From Holacanthus passer (taxonomy: Eukaryota; Chordata; Actinopteri; Pomacanthidae), in NCBI GenBank assembly GCA_025331565.1, contig JAFREQ010000014.1, forward strand, positions 9,256,501 to 9,320,500: a stretch of DNA of 64,000 bases. The letters are read 5' to 3'. A program made the position numbers and the translations under genes. The notes beneath the pieces are model-generated. The model had not been told where the DNA came from and made no database searches. It saw nothing but the letters and a program-made list of their open reading frames with translations. This document shows, one piece after another, positions 26,079 to 39,500 of the stretch (positions are counted from its first letter, which is position 1; each line of letters starts with the position of its first letter).

Positions 26079-29000
26079 TTATAATTTACATTATTTATAT
26101 CCATTACATATTTATATTTCAGGTGTCGGCCCTCTATATGCATATGAAAACAGGCCTCAAACCAAATATGAGACCCTCAGGTCTTGTTGGGCTGAGTTGC
26201 AAATCTGTAGTATAATCACTGCTGCCTTGTTTAGTTTATTAATTTAGTGTCCACACCAGTGGGGGGTACATGAAGAGTAGGAGGCAATCATGGCCTAAGA
26301 AAACTAAAAATAGCATTAACAAACCCTCAGAGTACAACAATAATACCTGTAGTCAAAAAACAATAAGCACAGGTGAAAGAAAGTGAAGCTGCTTTACTGT
26401 ATCTGGGTATGAATAAAGAGTGAGATGCAAACAGTAAAATCAAGTGGAAAAATAAGCTTTTCCGTACAGCAACACAAATATCATCTGATATTGTGGGAAA
26501 AACACAAACCATTTGATAATCTGTGATGGCAGGCAAACAATGACTAGTTAGGCCAACAAGCGTCTGCACACTGTGGAGTCTGAAGCTCATAAATAACATG
26601 CTTTTTTCCCCCACAATCTTGAAACAGCAATAATTTCTGCAGAGTCTGCAGCACATACTTTGAATCCGCACTCGCTTTATCTTTGCACATATACACACAT
26701 AAAACAAATGTTCTTATACATACACACCCAGACAGACACAGGTACACATGCGCATACACACATTTGGAACGGTAAAGCCCTCAATAGCAGCCATCTGTGA
26801 ATTTCTAAAAGTGTTTGGCCAGGTTCTTGGTGTCAGTCTGCTTGTCCATGGGGCCTGGCTCAAATCTGTTACTGTTTCCCAGCATGCCTTCTGTATAGAA
26901 CACACATCAATGACCTCACGGCTGGAGACTGGAGCACAGGCCAAGTTCACGACTAAGAGCTGCTCTACAGGAAAAGGAAAAACACACACAGGCACACACA
27001 CAAGCAATTTTCTATCTCTGCTCTTCCATAAAAACTTTAGTTCTAAAAACTTTACTCCCCTGACTATATTTCCCCTTTCTGCTTCAGTATTTCTCTCTCC
27101 TGGTTTGATGGCCAGTGGACTCTTCAACCTCATCTTGGCAACTTTTTGTTTCTTAACGCTCACTTTGCATCCTCTCTGTTTCTGTCTCATGGAAAGGACA
27201 GGGCACATTGGTCAAACTCACTAATGATGAACAACAATGTGAAGAAACAAGACATCTAACATTTACAAGTCTCCAAGGAAGGTGTAAGCTCCACTCGAGC
27301 TGTCTGGAGATGCCGTGGGAGGGAAACAGGTAACAAAGAAAGTTGAAATGTGCGATTCACAATCCAACCTCTGCTAATTATAGCAGCCCAGGCCTCATCT
27401 GCATCTGTTTAAAAGTCACAGCTCCCCCACGGTACAGCTCAAACGCAACCAACGCAGAAACACCGTCTCCACACTTCTGGAGCCGTGTGATGTGTCTCTT
27501 CTGTCACTCAGTGTCTAAATTGCTCTTCTCTCTTGCCAATTTGGCTCATGCATACATACATACATGCAAATCATGCGTGAACAGGGAGGAGCTGACGGAG
27601 ATATGGAGGGGAGAGCGTCCAGAGGTGCATATGGCCGCAATGTGCCACGGGCCAAGGGGAACTATTGGAAAGCTGTTGCTCCACTTACAGCCACCTGCTG
27701 CCAGCCTGCTCCACCTGGCCTGGGAACATTCATTATGGTCCAAAACACTTGACCACAACATCCATCACCTCAGTCTGATCTATATCCACCTATTAGGCTG
27801 CCGCTATCATCACCGTCCAACACTGATTAGGCACAATGGTAATGTAAGTGGATGGGAACCTGGATAACACAGACAAATCCCTCAGGATGATGCTGCTGTT
27901 TTAGTCATGAAGACAACTCATTCAGCATGCAAAGCGTTGGCTGTAGAGGAGGGAGACAGACACAACTGTAAACTAAAAGGAGAGTGGAATATTAATTTTC
28001 TTATGATGATCTCTTTGAAATCCATAAACTATCCCAACATGTTCTCAAAGCTAATGTCTATGAGCAATGTCAGACCGCTTCCTAGGGACGGTAATAAGGA
28101 AATAATGTTGGAAATAGAAGCATGACATTTTCATTACTATCATGTGAGCACCTCAATCAGTTACCAAAAAAAGAATTCAACTGCTGCAATTTCACAGCAT
28201 TCTTGGTTTTCAGCAAATGACACGACAGAACCGGCAAAACCTTGAAGAAGCCGTGTGATCTGCATAAAGCAGATGCTTCATGTTTATTCCCATCTTATCA
28301 GTCACAGACCAATGCTGCTGGGGTTATATTTTTATGATGGACAATATTACCCTATTTCATTCTGGCATGCCTTGAGGAAAATCTTTCATAGAGCCAATTC
28401 TGACATATAATGATAAGGGATAAAATGGGGGAAATTGCATGCTGGGATTTTTTCAAAGCAAAGTTGGCCTATGTGTAAGTTCAAATCAGACACAAGTCTT
28501 TATTTTCTGCATGAAAACCTGAAGAATTTTAACAAGAACAGTCTCTGGGTTTATGTTCTTAAACTTACTTAAATTGTATCAGTAGATTCAAGTAATGAAA
28601 CGTAAGAAAGAAAATGATTGAACATTAACACTGTAAAGGAACAAAGACTCGCTCGCAGTAGTTTGACTGTTTCCACTGGTCACGTGACCCACGATCATCA
28701 TACCGATTCCTTCAGAGTTTCAGTGAATTTTTATGTTAGATTCTTCTGCCAATGTATTTTAAAATCTGCCATTAAACCTAAGGGAGATTTTGAGCTACCA
28801 AACACTGGATCCTGCTTTTTCCTTCTGTGTCTTATCAGCTTTGAGCCCCTTTAGAAAGGCACAGTTAATTCTCATTGTTCCAGAGCAGCAAAGGGAATTT
28901 TCTGAACTAATTTCGTTGAAGTAGAGGCTCTGCTGAGTGTTTTCCCACTCATTACCAAGAATGCTCTGAAATGTGACAACCTGCTGAAAAGTGATTAAGC

Positions 29001-29316
29001 CATTGCTTTATTTGTATTTTTTAATGTATTTCATAGAAGCCAAGATCAGACAAATGGGCCTTATATGTCATTGTGTTTCATCCCTCTCCTCCTCATCCCC
29101 GGCTTTTGTAGTATTCATAATGAACAGCAGATAATTTTCTCTTTCACCTCACATACATGCTGGGCAGATGAGATTCCCCCGCTGTGTGTCTACACATGCC
29201 CAAGGCTATTGAGCGCAAACTGATAAATTAATTGTAATATAGCCTGGTTTGAATGGATGTTGTGCCTGTTCTTTGCAGCAATGTGGGTTCAAAGTCATCG
29301 TGTGTTATGTGTGTGA

Positions 29317-29343
29317 AAGAGAGAGAGAGAGAGGGAGGGAGAG
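29317..29343. repeat. (GA)n microsatellite
   Basis: GA units running into GGGA units. Confidence 0.9.
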
Positions 29344-31073
29344 TAAGCTTCTTGTAGAGCTTTGCAAAGCACAAGATAGTAAGGAAATATTTCACTTTTA
29401 AAAAAACAATGAAGTCTAAAGGACTTTTAAAAATGTGTTTGTAGGTGGAGAGAAAAGAGAAGTGAGAGGCACAGACAGTGTGAAGTGTTAAGATGCAGCA
29501 TGTTATAAAGGGAAACAGAGAAAGAAAAGAGATGAGAGAGCTGATAAAAGTGAGATTGCATTTAAGATTACACGCGCAACTGAGATTTTTTAGCGTTTCA
29601 ACCTAAATTAAATCTCATACCATTTATCTGTAAAAATGACACCTAAACTAAAATGATTAAATGATACAAAATGAATAACACGGTTTTAAAAAGATACTGG
29701 GTAAAAAAACAAAAAAAGCAGCTGCAATATCAGGTTTAGAGTTTCTAAATAACACTTTTGCAGATTAGATTCTCAATGAAACTTCAGATGATTTATTTCA
29801 GGCTGTGACTTCATACCTTTAACAAATGCGCAGCCAGTAAATACAAATTACCTTTGAGTGGAGGCTGAATGTTATAACCCCATTTCCTCACACTCAAACA
29901 CTCCACTATATGTGTGTTTCACAGCATCATGTTTCCAGGATGGATCTCTTCTTTATTACACTCTGCATCTGGACGTTGAGGTCATGTCCGATCTAACAAG
30001 CCTCTGCTCAGAAACAAAATCAATTTGCTCACGCTGCGCATGTGTTCAATTGTCCCTCACATGAAAGATTGAAGTGTATTGTTTATATATGCGACACCAG
30101 GGTATGGACCGTCTCCCTTTAACAGCTAAAGCGGTTTCCTTATAGAGTGTTCAGCATGATTTGCTACCCACAGTAAACTGATAGCTTCAATGATTCCCTC
30201 GCCTTTAGAAGTGATTCTAAATCTGTTTTGCATATCAGCTGAGAAGTGGATGGACTTATAAGCGCTCTGCTTTGAGCAGGTCATTGACGTGGTGTTAATT
30301 CAACGCTAATAAGATTAAAACATAATGCAGATTGTCTCCTGTGAAATGAGGCTGGTGAAAATCCTTTGAGGAGAGTTCTTATTGAGCGGCAGCAGACCAT
30401 GGCCTCGCTCCTCGCGGGGCAGAAAGGTAGAAGATGGGTTACTCACGAGAGGGGTTTGGAAAATGAATTAATATTGCCACCAGTCAACCTTTGAAGGGAA
30501 AAAAAGGCTTACTGAAATCTATTAATGGTGTTAGTCCATGACTTGACTTTTATGCTCTTCGCAGTGCTTGGCGCTGTCAGATGGCACATGGCAGGGTTAA
30601 TCCCTCAGCATGGGTAATCCCCCAAAGACATTTGGATCAAAAAAAAAAGTTGATTCCAAGCTTTGTGAAGGACACGTCCTGCGTCCATGGGATGACACGA
30701 GAATGACCACAGAGAGAGAGAGAGAGAGCTCCAATACAATATCAGTATCAGGAACAATTTTTTTTAACCATTAAGTGAGAAGTATTTTTTTCAGTAAACT
30801 GCAGAAAATCAAATGTCACGGTGAGAAATCCAGTAAGATCATCCTAAGTGAAGCCTGTCAGGGTGGAGAGGAGAAGAGAGGAGAGGACAACCCACACATG
30901 CATAGACACACATGCGCTAAAGTACAGGGAACAGCTCCAGAGACATGCATTAATCCACACAGATTTAGTGTAGCAGAACAATTGCTTTTGTCACCCTGGG
31001 TAATCAGCACAGAACACAGTTTATGAATTACAGTACAAAAGCCACAAAGAAATACAGACAGACAGAGCATGCA

Positions 31074-31092
31074 TGTGTGTGTGTGTGTGTGC
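31074..31092. repeat. (TG)n microsatellite
   Basis: Pure TG run followed by GCGAGGGCGAGCGAG. Confidence 0.9.
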
Positions 31093-31897
31093 GAGGGCGA
31101 GCGAGTGAAAATGCATGTATGTCAGCGCGCGAGCGAGAGCACACACACACAAAAAAATGGAACAATGACGTCTACCTGTTCAAAAGCCTCGGCTGCGCGT
31201 CGGGGAAGATTAATCAGAGTCATTCAGACAGCGTTTATCACGTTCTCTACAGGGAAATGAGAGGCGATTTATTTCTATAACTTGGCCTACATATATGGAG
31301 AACTATCACTCACATTCACTTCAGCCCCCATTATCCACTCGGTAATGAGCATGTCTGCCCAGTGGACACAATGCTGTCTAATCCATAATTGTTTACATTC
31401 TGGTGTTTGCTCTCAGCCAACTAAATCAAGGGCCACTCCAATAAAACGACTACAACAATGCATTACTAAGTGATGGCGTAATCGCACTCTTAAATCAGCC
31501 TTTTATTTATGCAATATACTGAAATCCAACCAGGGAGGAGTTTTTATGCTACATAAAACAGGCAGGCTACATGCACTTTAAGGCTCATTATTTACCTTTT
31601 TCTATTAAAAGATAATAAAAATACTGTTTAGCAATGCAGTCATGTTTGAGTGTTGTGTAGTTTGTGTAATTACTTTGAGGGATTCTGGCATTTAATCAGC
31701 ACCTTGTTTGCATTTTCCTCTCAGTTCTCTGAGAGGAAGCATAAACCTCGCTAAGTGTCACTTATTTTTCTGGGCATTTGTGCATTTATTTGGCAGTGGA
31801 AACAGAGAAGAAACCTGTGATGAGGAGGGCAAGGGGGATGATGTGCAACAAAGGTTCTCTGCAGGAAGTGAACTGGGGACATTTTGACGACAGGGGT

Positions 31898-32145
31898 CAA
31901 GAAATGCTGATGTTAAGCAGGTATAATGTTAATCATGTTCACCTTCTTAGCTTAGCAAGTATTGGACAAATACATTTTGGTCTCATGGTGGTGAAAAGTC
32001 AGGGGATCACCAAAGTCATTAGGCTCCATCCTCTGGGGACCTTGAATGCCTGTAAAAAAATTCTATGGCAATCCATCCAATAGTTGTTGAGATACGTAAG
32101 ACTGACAAACCATCACTGCCATCACTACAGACACATTGACAGCAG
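31898..32145 (+). mobile_element. Second copy of the 25.6-kb interspersed repeat family
   Basis: Shares AAGTATTGGACAAAT, AAAAGTCAGGGGATCACC, a CATCCTCTGGGGACCTTGAATG block, GGCAATCCATCCAATAG and TTGTTGAGATA in the same order and orientation as the copy at 25575. The 5' part is truncated. Confidence 0.7.
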
Positions 32146-32498
32146 GGTTAAAAATGGACAAAAAGCCAAGACATGAGCCTTAATGTGTTTGCACACACAC
32201 GTCCACCTCTTTACTTCACTTACTCCACAAACCGAAGTCTAAATGCTGCAGGAAATGACAAGAAGGGGTTTGAGCTTTGGTGTGGTAGGTTTGCTTTCAC
32301 CATGCGTCTTTCAGTGGGCAGCAGCCATCAGCTGTCCAGGATGCTGCTAAACACCCTGGAAACTGATAATCACTGACTCATTTTCAGGCTCCTCACTGAG
32401 AGCCTGCTGGTAATTGAATTGGAGGAGTGGGCACAAGTGTAGTGGGCTTGGAAGGACCGTAGCTGAAGGCAATCAGCTGTGACAGACAGAGCGAGACA

Positions 32499-32520
32499 GG
32501 GAGGGAGGGAGGGAGGGGGA
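32499..32520 (+). repeat. (GGGA)n run with G-quadruplex potential
   Basis: Five G tracts of three or more separated by single A, a classic intramolecular quadruplex pattern on the plus strand (the template strand of kcnd3). Confidence 0.85.
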
Positions 32521-33385
32521 GGAAGAGAGAGACAGTTTCTATAATAAAATGTTCACACATCTGACATACAGGTTTTTTTTTCCTTAACACCTTGAGCATC
32601 ACTCCAATCACTTTCGTCCAGTTAGTTGAGACGAAGTTAGTCAGGACACAGCGTCCTATGACGGGGCAGCATTTGCATGCACGGCATGTCAATAATGAAA
32701 AAGGGGGGTGGCAAATACAAAGCACATGCTTGAAGCACCTCACCGAAAGACCCTCCCTGTCAATTACCCTTCACAGTCACATTGGCCACAACAAACTCCC
32801 CCCTTGGCTGACAGGTGGCCAGGTAAATGCATTTTGCAAAAGCTTGAAAGGCTTGGCGCTCGATATCCCTTTTCAAAAAATGGGCAACCATCCAGATCTC
32901 TGCATGAAAAGAGGGTAAAATACATACCAACAACAAAACGGGGGGGCTGAGCGAGCATCTAGCAGAGCTGAAAAGAGTCATTTCAGTGGCAGATTTTGGA
33001 AGGCGGACTGGGGTGCAGTATTGACTTGTGTGACCTCAAACACAAAAACACAAGCAGCAGGTACCAGCTCTACTAGCTACTATTCCCTCTTTTTGATGTG
33101 TTTAATCTGGTCTTATTTATTCTTCATACAGAGGTTATTGATTGTTTGCAGATTTCTTTAAAGGCTCTTGGACCAATTTTCAACTGCTGATAAAATGGAA
33201 TATTTTTCAGCGGCTGTTGCAATCAAGGACAAACAAAGGTTAAGGTAAGGAGACCCACGCATACGTCATCTTACGTCTCCTATATTATACTGGTCCTCTT
33301 ACTGCTGCTAAGCCAAATAAGACCAATCCTTACTTCATCATTTGAAACTGCTAATTTGCAAAACCAGATCAAAAATACTCAAGAA

Positions 33386-33725
33386 GAAGTCCAACTGATG
33401 GATGGATTGCCATGAAATTTTGAACAGATATTCATGATCCCCAGAGAATGAATCGTACTGACTCTGACAACCAATCATCGGGTCAAACCTTTCATTTATC
33501 TTCTGAATATCTCAACATCTACTTCACAGATTGGCACATACATTTGTAAAGACAGACATTCAAGGGCCCCAGATGATGAATCTTAATGACTTTGGTGGAT
33601 CTCTTAAGAATGAAATATCTTGACAGTTGTTGAATGAAATGCCATGAATTTGGAAACTGAAATTTGGTTCATGTCCCCCTCAGGATTAAGTGTAGTAACT
33701 TTGGCAATTCAGGGCCAACAATCTT
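33386..33725 (-). mobile_element. Inverted copy of the same interspersed repeat family
   Basis: The minus strand carries the family blocks. The plus strand reads GGATTGCCATGAAATTTTG, ATTCATGATCCCCAGAG, GAATCTTAATGACTTTGGTGG and ATATCTCAACATCT. It appears to be composed of two or three overlapping partial units, as if rearranged. Confidence 0.65.
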
Positions 33726-34687
33726 TCTTTGTCAGGGTTATGTGGTTGTACTCCAGTACCACCCATATAAATAAGTGTCCAAAGTCTGCAGTCAACTATT
33801 TAACAATTTGAAAATATAGAAGAATAGTTTATGAAAAAATACTTCCTAATTCCAACAACTGATGCTGATAAAAATGATGGTTTTAGTCTGAATTTGACTC
33901 CATCAGGGCTTTGGGCTTGTGTCATTTGAAACAGTTCTGTTATACTAAACATGCTTGTTCTTTACATCATCAAGCATCCAAATTCAGGTGCACCATTTAA
34001 AACACACAGATTAGATTTGTGATATCTGGCTCTATGCTCCAATGTGTCTGACCACCAGGTAATGGACACAATGTCTCCGTTGGTAATCGAAGCAGTTGTG
34101 AGTTACATTCACTGGTATGAGCCGAACATGAGAATACTTTTGAGTTATTGCCGCGTACCTGGAAATCGCAGACCTGGAAAATTACTTTAGTGATTTTTCT
34201 GCCTTTATAGCCACCTCAATATCACGCAATCAGCAGTCACAGACATAAAATTAAATGTGGAGGCGCATAATTACTTTAGCGAGGTACATCGAGTTACACA
34301 GCAGAATATATAAAACATGTAAACATATGCCTTCACAGTGGGACGAAAACACACACTGTAAACATTACTTCAACATAGGCACGCACGCACGCACACACAG
34401 CCTCAGGATATACATCAGTTCAGAAGAAAACAGGGTTAGGGAAGGAAAGAAGGGAAGGTTAGAGGTAGTGGATGAGGGAGAAGAAGAAGAGAAAGAAGAA
34501 GTCAGCCCTGTCAGTCTGTAATGATCATTACAACTTATCAAAAACAAAAATCATGAAGATGGATGAAAGAAGAGAGCTGTGGTAGTCTTAGATCCATCCC
34601 ACCAGTAGGGAAAAACATCTTAGACTCGACTCCAGATTGACTTGGCCTAAGCTGTGTTTTGAACTGAATGCTCTTAGTACGCAACAT

Positions 34688-34952
34688 TAGAGCTGGGAAA
34701 TAAATGAATAAAATATCAATACTGTGATATAAAATTCAATATGTGTTTTGGATGATTTGTGGATTTTGCCAATCATAACACCAAAACATTCCTTAAGTTA
34801 ATTTAGGCTGTGTTTTTGACCTATTTGAGTGGCTCAGTTAAAAAATATGCAGAATCACTCAGTTTTTTCATGTTGACATACAAATATATTGCTATCATGA
34901 CATAAAATGACATGTTATGAAATGGAAGATTTTATCCGCATTTCCCAACATT
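34688..34952. mobile_element. Degenerate element of the AGAGCTGGG-type with inverted ends
   Basis: Begins AGAGCTGGGAAATA and ends CATTTCCCAAC, so GYTGGGAAAT occurs inverted at both ends. Interior TATCAATACTGTGATAT and ATTGCTATCATGACAT resemble the common teleost element with AGAGCTGGGCGATAT termini. Heavily decayed. Confidence 0.45.
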
Positions 34953-35027
34953 AGCATTAATCTATGACTAAAGCTGACAGATATTAATTCATTAGCTTTG
35001 GATGAGCTGTATCATATCATTAACTTA

Positions 35028-35150
35028 AGTCTTGGACAAGTGCAGTTTTTGGCGTATTGGTAAAGTCAATAGGATTCGCCATCTAGAGACAATACATGTC
35101 TCCGGCAAATTTCATCCAACTGTCAAGATTTCAGCCCTGAGCAAACAACA
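35028..35150 (+). mobile_element. Fragment of the 25.6-kb interspersed repeat family
   Basis: CTTGGACAAGTGCAGTTTTTG, AAATTTCATCCAACTGTC and AGATTTCAG resemble the middle and 3' part of the family; strongly diverged. Confidence 0.4.
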
Positions 35151-36489
35151 GACTAACTGACCGACCTCTGACCGTCCCAAGAGCCACGCCGGAGACACAG
35201 AGAGAGAGGAAGAAACTAAGGTGAGAGGGGTGAAAATGGACTGATATTTCTTTTTTCTGACCTGTTTTCTGGTGCTTTTTCTTTAGCAGCTGTGGAAAGG
35301 AGAATGGGGTCAAAGGCCTGGGTGAGAGGCAGCAACATGGAGCACTCATTTTGTCTCCTCACTCTGGAAGAGAGACTGAGGTAGAGGAGCGTGAGGGCAA
35401 GAAAAGACAAACTGAAAGAGAATAACAGCTGGAAGGTCAAAGTTGAGCTTCACCTTTTCTATGTTACGCATATCTCCGTCATTTTTTTATTTTTCAATAT
35501 CAGTGGGTTCAGCCGGAGGTCAGTGTACATCTTGAGGATGTACGTGTTACTGAAGCTTTTTAATACACTTCCTCTGGTTTAACTCTCCAGCCAGTGAGAG
35601 AGGACAAAGATATTATACACAAATGTGCCTTTAATATCCTCAGGAAACAGAAAAAGAAATATGGATAATCCGTTAAGTCCATTTATTATGAATTTGGATT
35701 TCTGTTATGTTGTGGTGTTGGGTTTCACCGCCGTCAGTGTGGGTAAGGAGAAGTAATTAATCCATAATTCATGACAAGCCCCGATATATTAAAATTAAGC
35801 TCCAAAGCCTTTCCAGTCTCTTAACCGTTATTTAAAGTTTGCAGACTTGGCTGGATTCCTGCCAAAAGTCTATTGTACCATAGTTTTTATTGGCTGTTTG
35901 CTGTTGTAAAAAGAAAAAGATGAAGAAGACGAGAAAAAAACAAGGTTGTGCAAGGCTACAGACAGAAAAAGCCACTTGACAATATCATCGGGAAGAGAAA
36001 TTGCTGACCCGTGACTTTCTGTCCATTAAAAGGTGCTGTGCTCTATTTTTACACAGGCTCCTGTTATTACCATGTGATCTGTATGTGGATAATGACATCT
36101 GATCTGTGCATTTAAAATATGTGTTGTCGCTTATCCAGATGTCCAGACACAGAGTGCATGTAAATGTCAGGTGTAAATGGAGCACTAGAGGTAATTACAT
36201 GCTCAATGCTTTGTTTGACATATTGCGATGAGTAGTAGTTGCTGCTCTGTGTTGGTTCCTTAACGTAAAGTAACAGTCATTCTTTACAGAGAAGAATTTA
36301 TTCAACAGTAAAGAAGCATGGTTCAGTTTAATTTGCACTGAAATCTAGACCACAAGTTTAAGCACACATCGTGACATTGTGCACCTCGAGCACTTACGGT
36401 CAGCTAATCACTCAGATCATCACGCTGCTTCTACAAGTCTGCCTTAACTTGAAATGATGGTGCAGTCTAAATTATGAATACTGAGGAGT

Positions 36490-36549
36490 AATGTAAGCCG
36501 CTCTGGATGAGAGTGTCTGCCAAATGCCGGGACTGTAAATGTAAATGTT
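36490..36549 (+). mobile_element. SINE/retroposon 3' tail fragment
   Basis: Carries GCCGCTCTGGATGAGAGTGT, then a CTGCCAAATG block and repeated GTAAAT. This is the conserved tail motif (consensus CTCTGGATAAGAGYGTCTGC) seen in great numbers in fish genomes. The tRNA-like head is absent, so it is a truncated copy. Confidence 0.7.
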
Positions 36550-39500
36550 GCCTGGAATATATCCATATATCAACCCCATGAGTAAATCCCTTGAAAACCC
36601 ATGATAATAACTCTTACTATTTCCATGAATAATTAATCTCGAGGTAATGATGAAATTAAGAATATTGAAGGGATTTTTTATTTGGTTCAGTGTACGCACT
36701 GGAGTACAAACAAAGTAGGATATTTGCATTTCAATATAGATTTCAGTACATGGTTTATAAAGATGAATGCTCTAATCTGACATTTCTTACATGTTGCATT
36801 TACATCAGCCATGATAGAGCCATAAATCTCCAAACCCCTGCAGGGTGCTACATGCCTGCCATGCACTCATGATCTCCTGTCATTACGCTCCAAATAAGTC
36901 GTAATTGATATGAGTGCAGGTCAACACACCACTGATCCTGACCCTAAAAAGAAAAGGTTACCAACAGATCTGGAACTAAATCACCATGGACAGATTACTT
37001 CCTTAACCGCTCTCATAAATCCAACATAAAGGGTCAGTGACACCACATTTAGGTGCTATGTTTCAGTCATACTCTCATCACCAATTCTAATTAGTGGCAC
37101 TAACAATGACCGCCACATTTCTCACTACTGCCCAAATCAATATTCGCTCATCTGCATTGATCATCGTTTTTCACAAGCTGTTGGCTCAGAAACACAAGCT
37201 CTATAAATCAGAGCTTGGTGACAATGAGTTGCGGGAGAGGGTGAAAAACACATGCATGGCAAACAAAGTGAGCACAAGCAGGCACACAAAGGGCGGACAA
37301 CATACATCCTCTACATGCAATGTGCAAACCCGTGCACCACAGCAAACAAGAGTGCGTGCGAAAGGTCTCGTGTCTGGAGACAGAGAGCAGCGCATTGATC
37401 TTGGAGGAGCTGTGATCAAAAGAAGCTGGCCTTTGATAAGGATATTAATCATACTCAGGCATGGCTATGCTAATGACTACAACAGAACCGAATGCTCCGG
37501 CTCTCGTCAATACGTGCAGCCTAATGAGTTCGCAAAGATGACAAGGTGCATGCAGAACAGAGGACGTGCGTGCATTACAAGAGAGCACTGGAACTAGATC
37601 TTTGTTGCCCAAAACTAATTTATATCATTTACTGTATCAGTCTGCAGCCTTGTAACTTGAGTACAAGACACAAATTATGTAAAAAAAAGCCTTAGTCGCA
37701 TTAGTGGCGATGATGTTTTAGCAGAGGAGACGAGCTTGGTGTGAAAATTTCAAATGCACAATCAAGATGTGATGCATGCAAACGTCTGGTTTTAAATGAC
37801 AAAATGAAAAGAAAATATGTAACGATGAAAACATCTAAAAGCTGCTTCCGGAGGGAGTTGGAAAGAAGAGGGAGAGTCAAGCAATCACCTGCAAAAAAAT
37901 AAAATGCTATATTCAACTGTCCCAAGTTCCCAGAGAGAAAGACATGGAAATGATGTCAACATTTTCAGATCTGCCCAAAAGGCTCTGATTGGTCGACTGT
38001 TTCTCGAAGCATCGTACATTCAAAACTATAGGAATCGCTGAACAAATCGGAGCTTTTCAGAGGTCTGGAACCAGGCAATGGTGGTTTAACAGCGTAATAG
38101 CTCCCACAGCCAGGAGTGGCATATACGTCAGCTATAACAGCTCAGTGTAGTGCTACCCTGGCGTCCTCAATCAGTCACAAGAGCCTCATTATATAGGCCT
38201 AGTGGACCCTTTTGAGTCTCAAGAGCCGGCTGATGGCAGTGACCGGTGCCGACGGGTGGTGGTTTCGACAACGGGAATTGGAACCCCCTCGTCACTCTGT
38301 CTGGCTTACAGCAGAGCGAGGGTTTTGGGGGGAAGCTGCTCCAGAGATTCAAAACACCAGTGGGCATCTTTATAGCACACTTTTACAAGTTTCCCTTCAT
38401 TAGATAAAAATGAAAATCGACACAGAGAAGAAGAAGTGAAACGTTTAGAGGCTCCATTAAGATAATATTTTAGACAATTATTAAAATGTAAACCATTAAA
38501 GCATTTTGCCCCAGTGCTGAACATAAACAAAAAGAAATTCTCTAACCAGATCGTGATGAATAAACATAATAAAAACAAAAGACAAAAATCTGCAGAGATG
38601 ATTGCAAACTTAACTGCTGAAATGGGATCATGTTCACAGACAATTAATTACATTTTTTTTATTAGCTTATAGTGTCTCTTCCATGTGAATAAAGACGTCA
38701 ACAACGTGAAGTCTATACGGACCTTTAATGAAAAGCTGAGGTTTAACAGTTGCTGTGTCTCTCTCTCACAAAAACACACCCCCTCCGCCTCCTCCACAGC
38801 CGGACAATAGCTTATAATACAGGTTCGACCAAATATGACGCTCAAAGTTATTATCACTCAAAAGGTCAAAATCAATTTGTTTAACAACCTAGGGAACAAA
38901 ATCCCTCACAGGTCCTATTGCCTAAATATCTGTGATTTAGCTAAAGCCTCGGCAGTGTGTGCCTGCCTGCCTGGCCCTCATTTGCAGGATTTGGGCTAAG
39001 CTGTTTAGCTCTGCTATAGAGTGAGCACGGGGCTCTAAGGATTGCAGTGTTGGTTGGTGGCTTTCTAACTTGCATGGGTGGTTAAACCTCCTTTTGTCCA
39101 GTTGGTCATGTGGAGCGGCGCAGCCTCAAGGGTCCGCTTTTTTGGGGAGGGGGATTTCAGGCCCTTATCTTGTTTGTACCAAAGCCAGTTTATACCAAAA
39201 TATGTCTGCTGCAATTTTGTCTTGCTGTAATCCGCTTTTGATACAACTAAGAAGTCAGATGCAATAAATAGATGTCCGCTTGTGTCTTCTTCTCTGTGCC
39301 TAATTTTCGGCCTCTCTCCTCAGCCCAGGCTCCATTTCCGCTCTCTTCTGACACACTGTTGTAATTGAAGAAACTTCCATTTCAAAAAGTAAAATGGGAG
39401 AGTTGCAATTCAAAAAGCTATTCACCTGGTGTTCTGTTGCCCATTGTTGTTGGCAGATTATGGATTCAGATTGAGGCTTGTTTTGTTTATATATTTGATT

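Larger units (their letters stand above)
26079..31897. other. Inferred intronic block, no gene seen
   Basis: Includes two longer open frames (26714-27208 minus, 27343-27867 plus) without recognisable domains, which I treat as chance. Microsatellites are (GA)n at 29317-29343 and (TG)n at 31074-31092. Otherwise single-copy-looking, AT-rich sequence. Confidence 0.55.

Noticed and set aside
26714..27224. Overlapping 164- and 158-codon frames on both strands
   Set aside because: Opposed open frames over the same non-coding sequence with no recognisable family; most likely chance.
27343..27867. A 174-codon plus-strand open frame
   Set aside because: No domain or motif recognised, no convincing splice context, and composition like its non-coding surroundings.
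30402..30497. Kozak-perfect ACCATGG with a 31-codon frame and a GGTAGAAG donor-like site
   Set aside because: No known protein start, no supporting promoter motifs, and the donor is weak.
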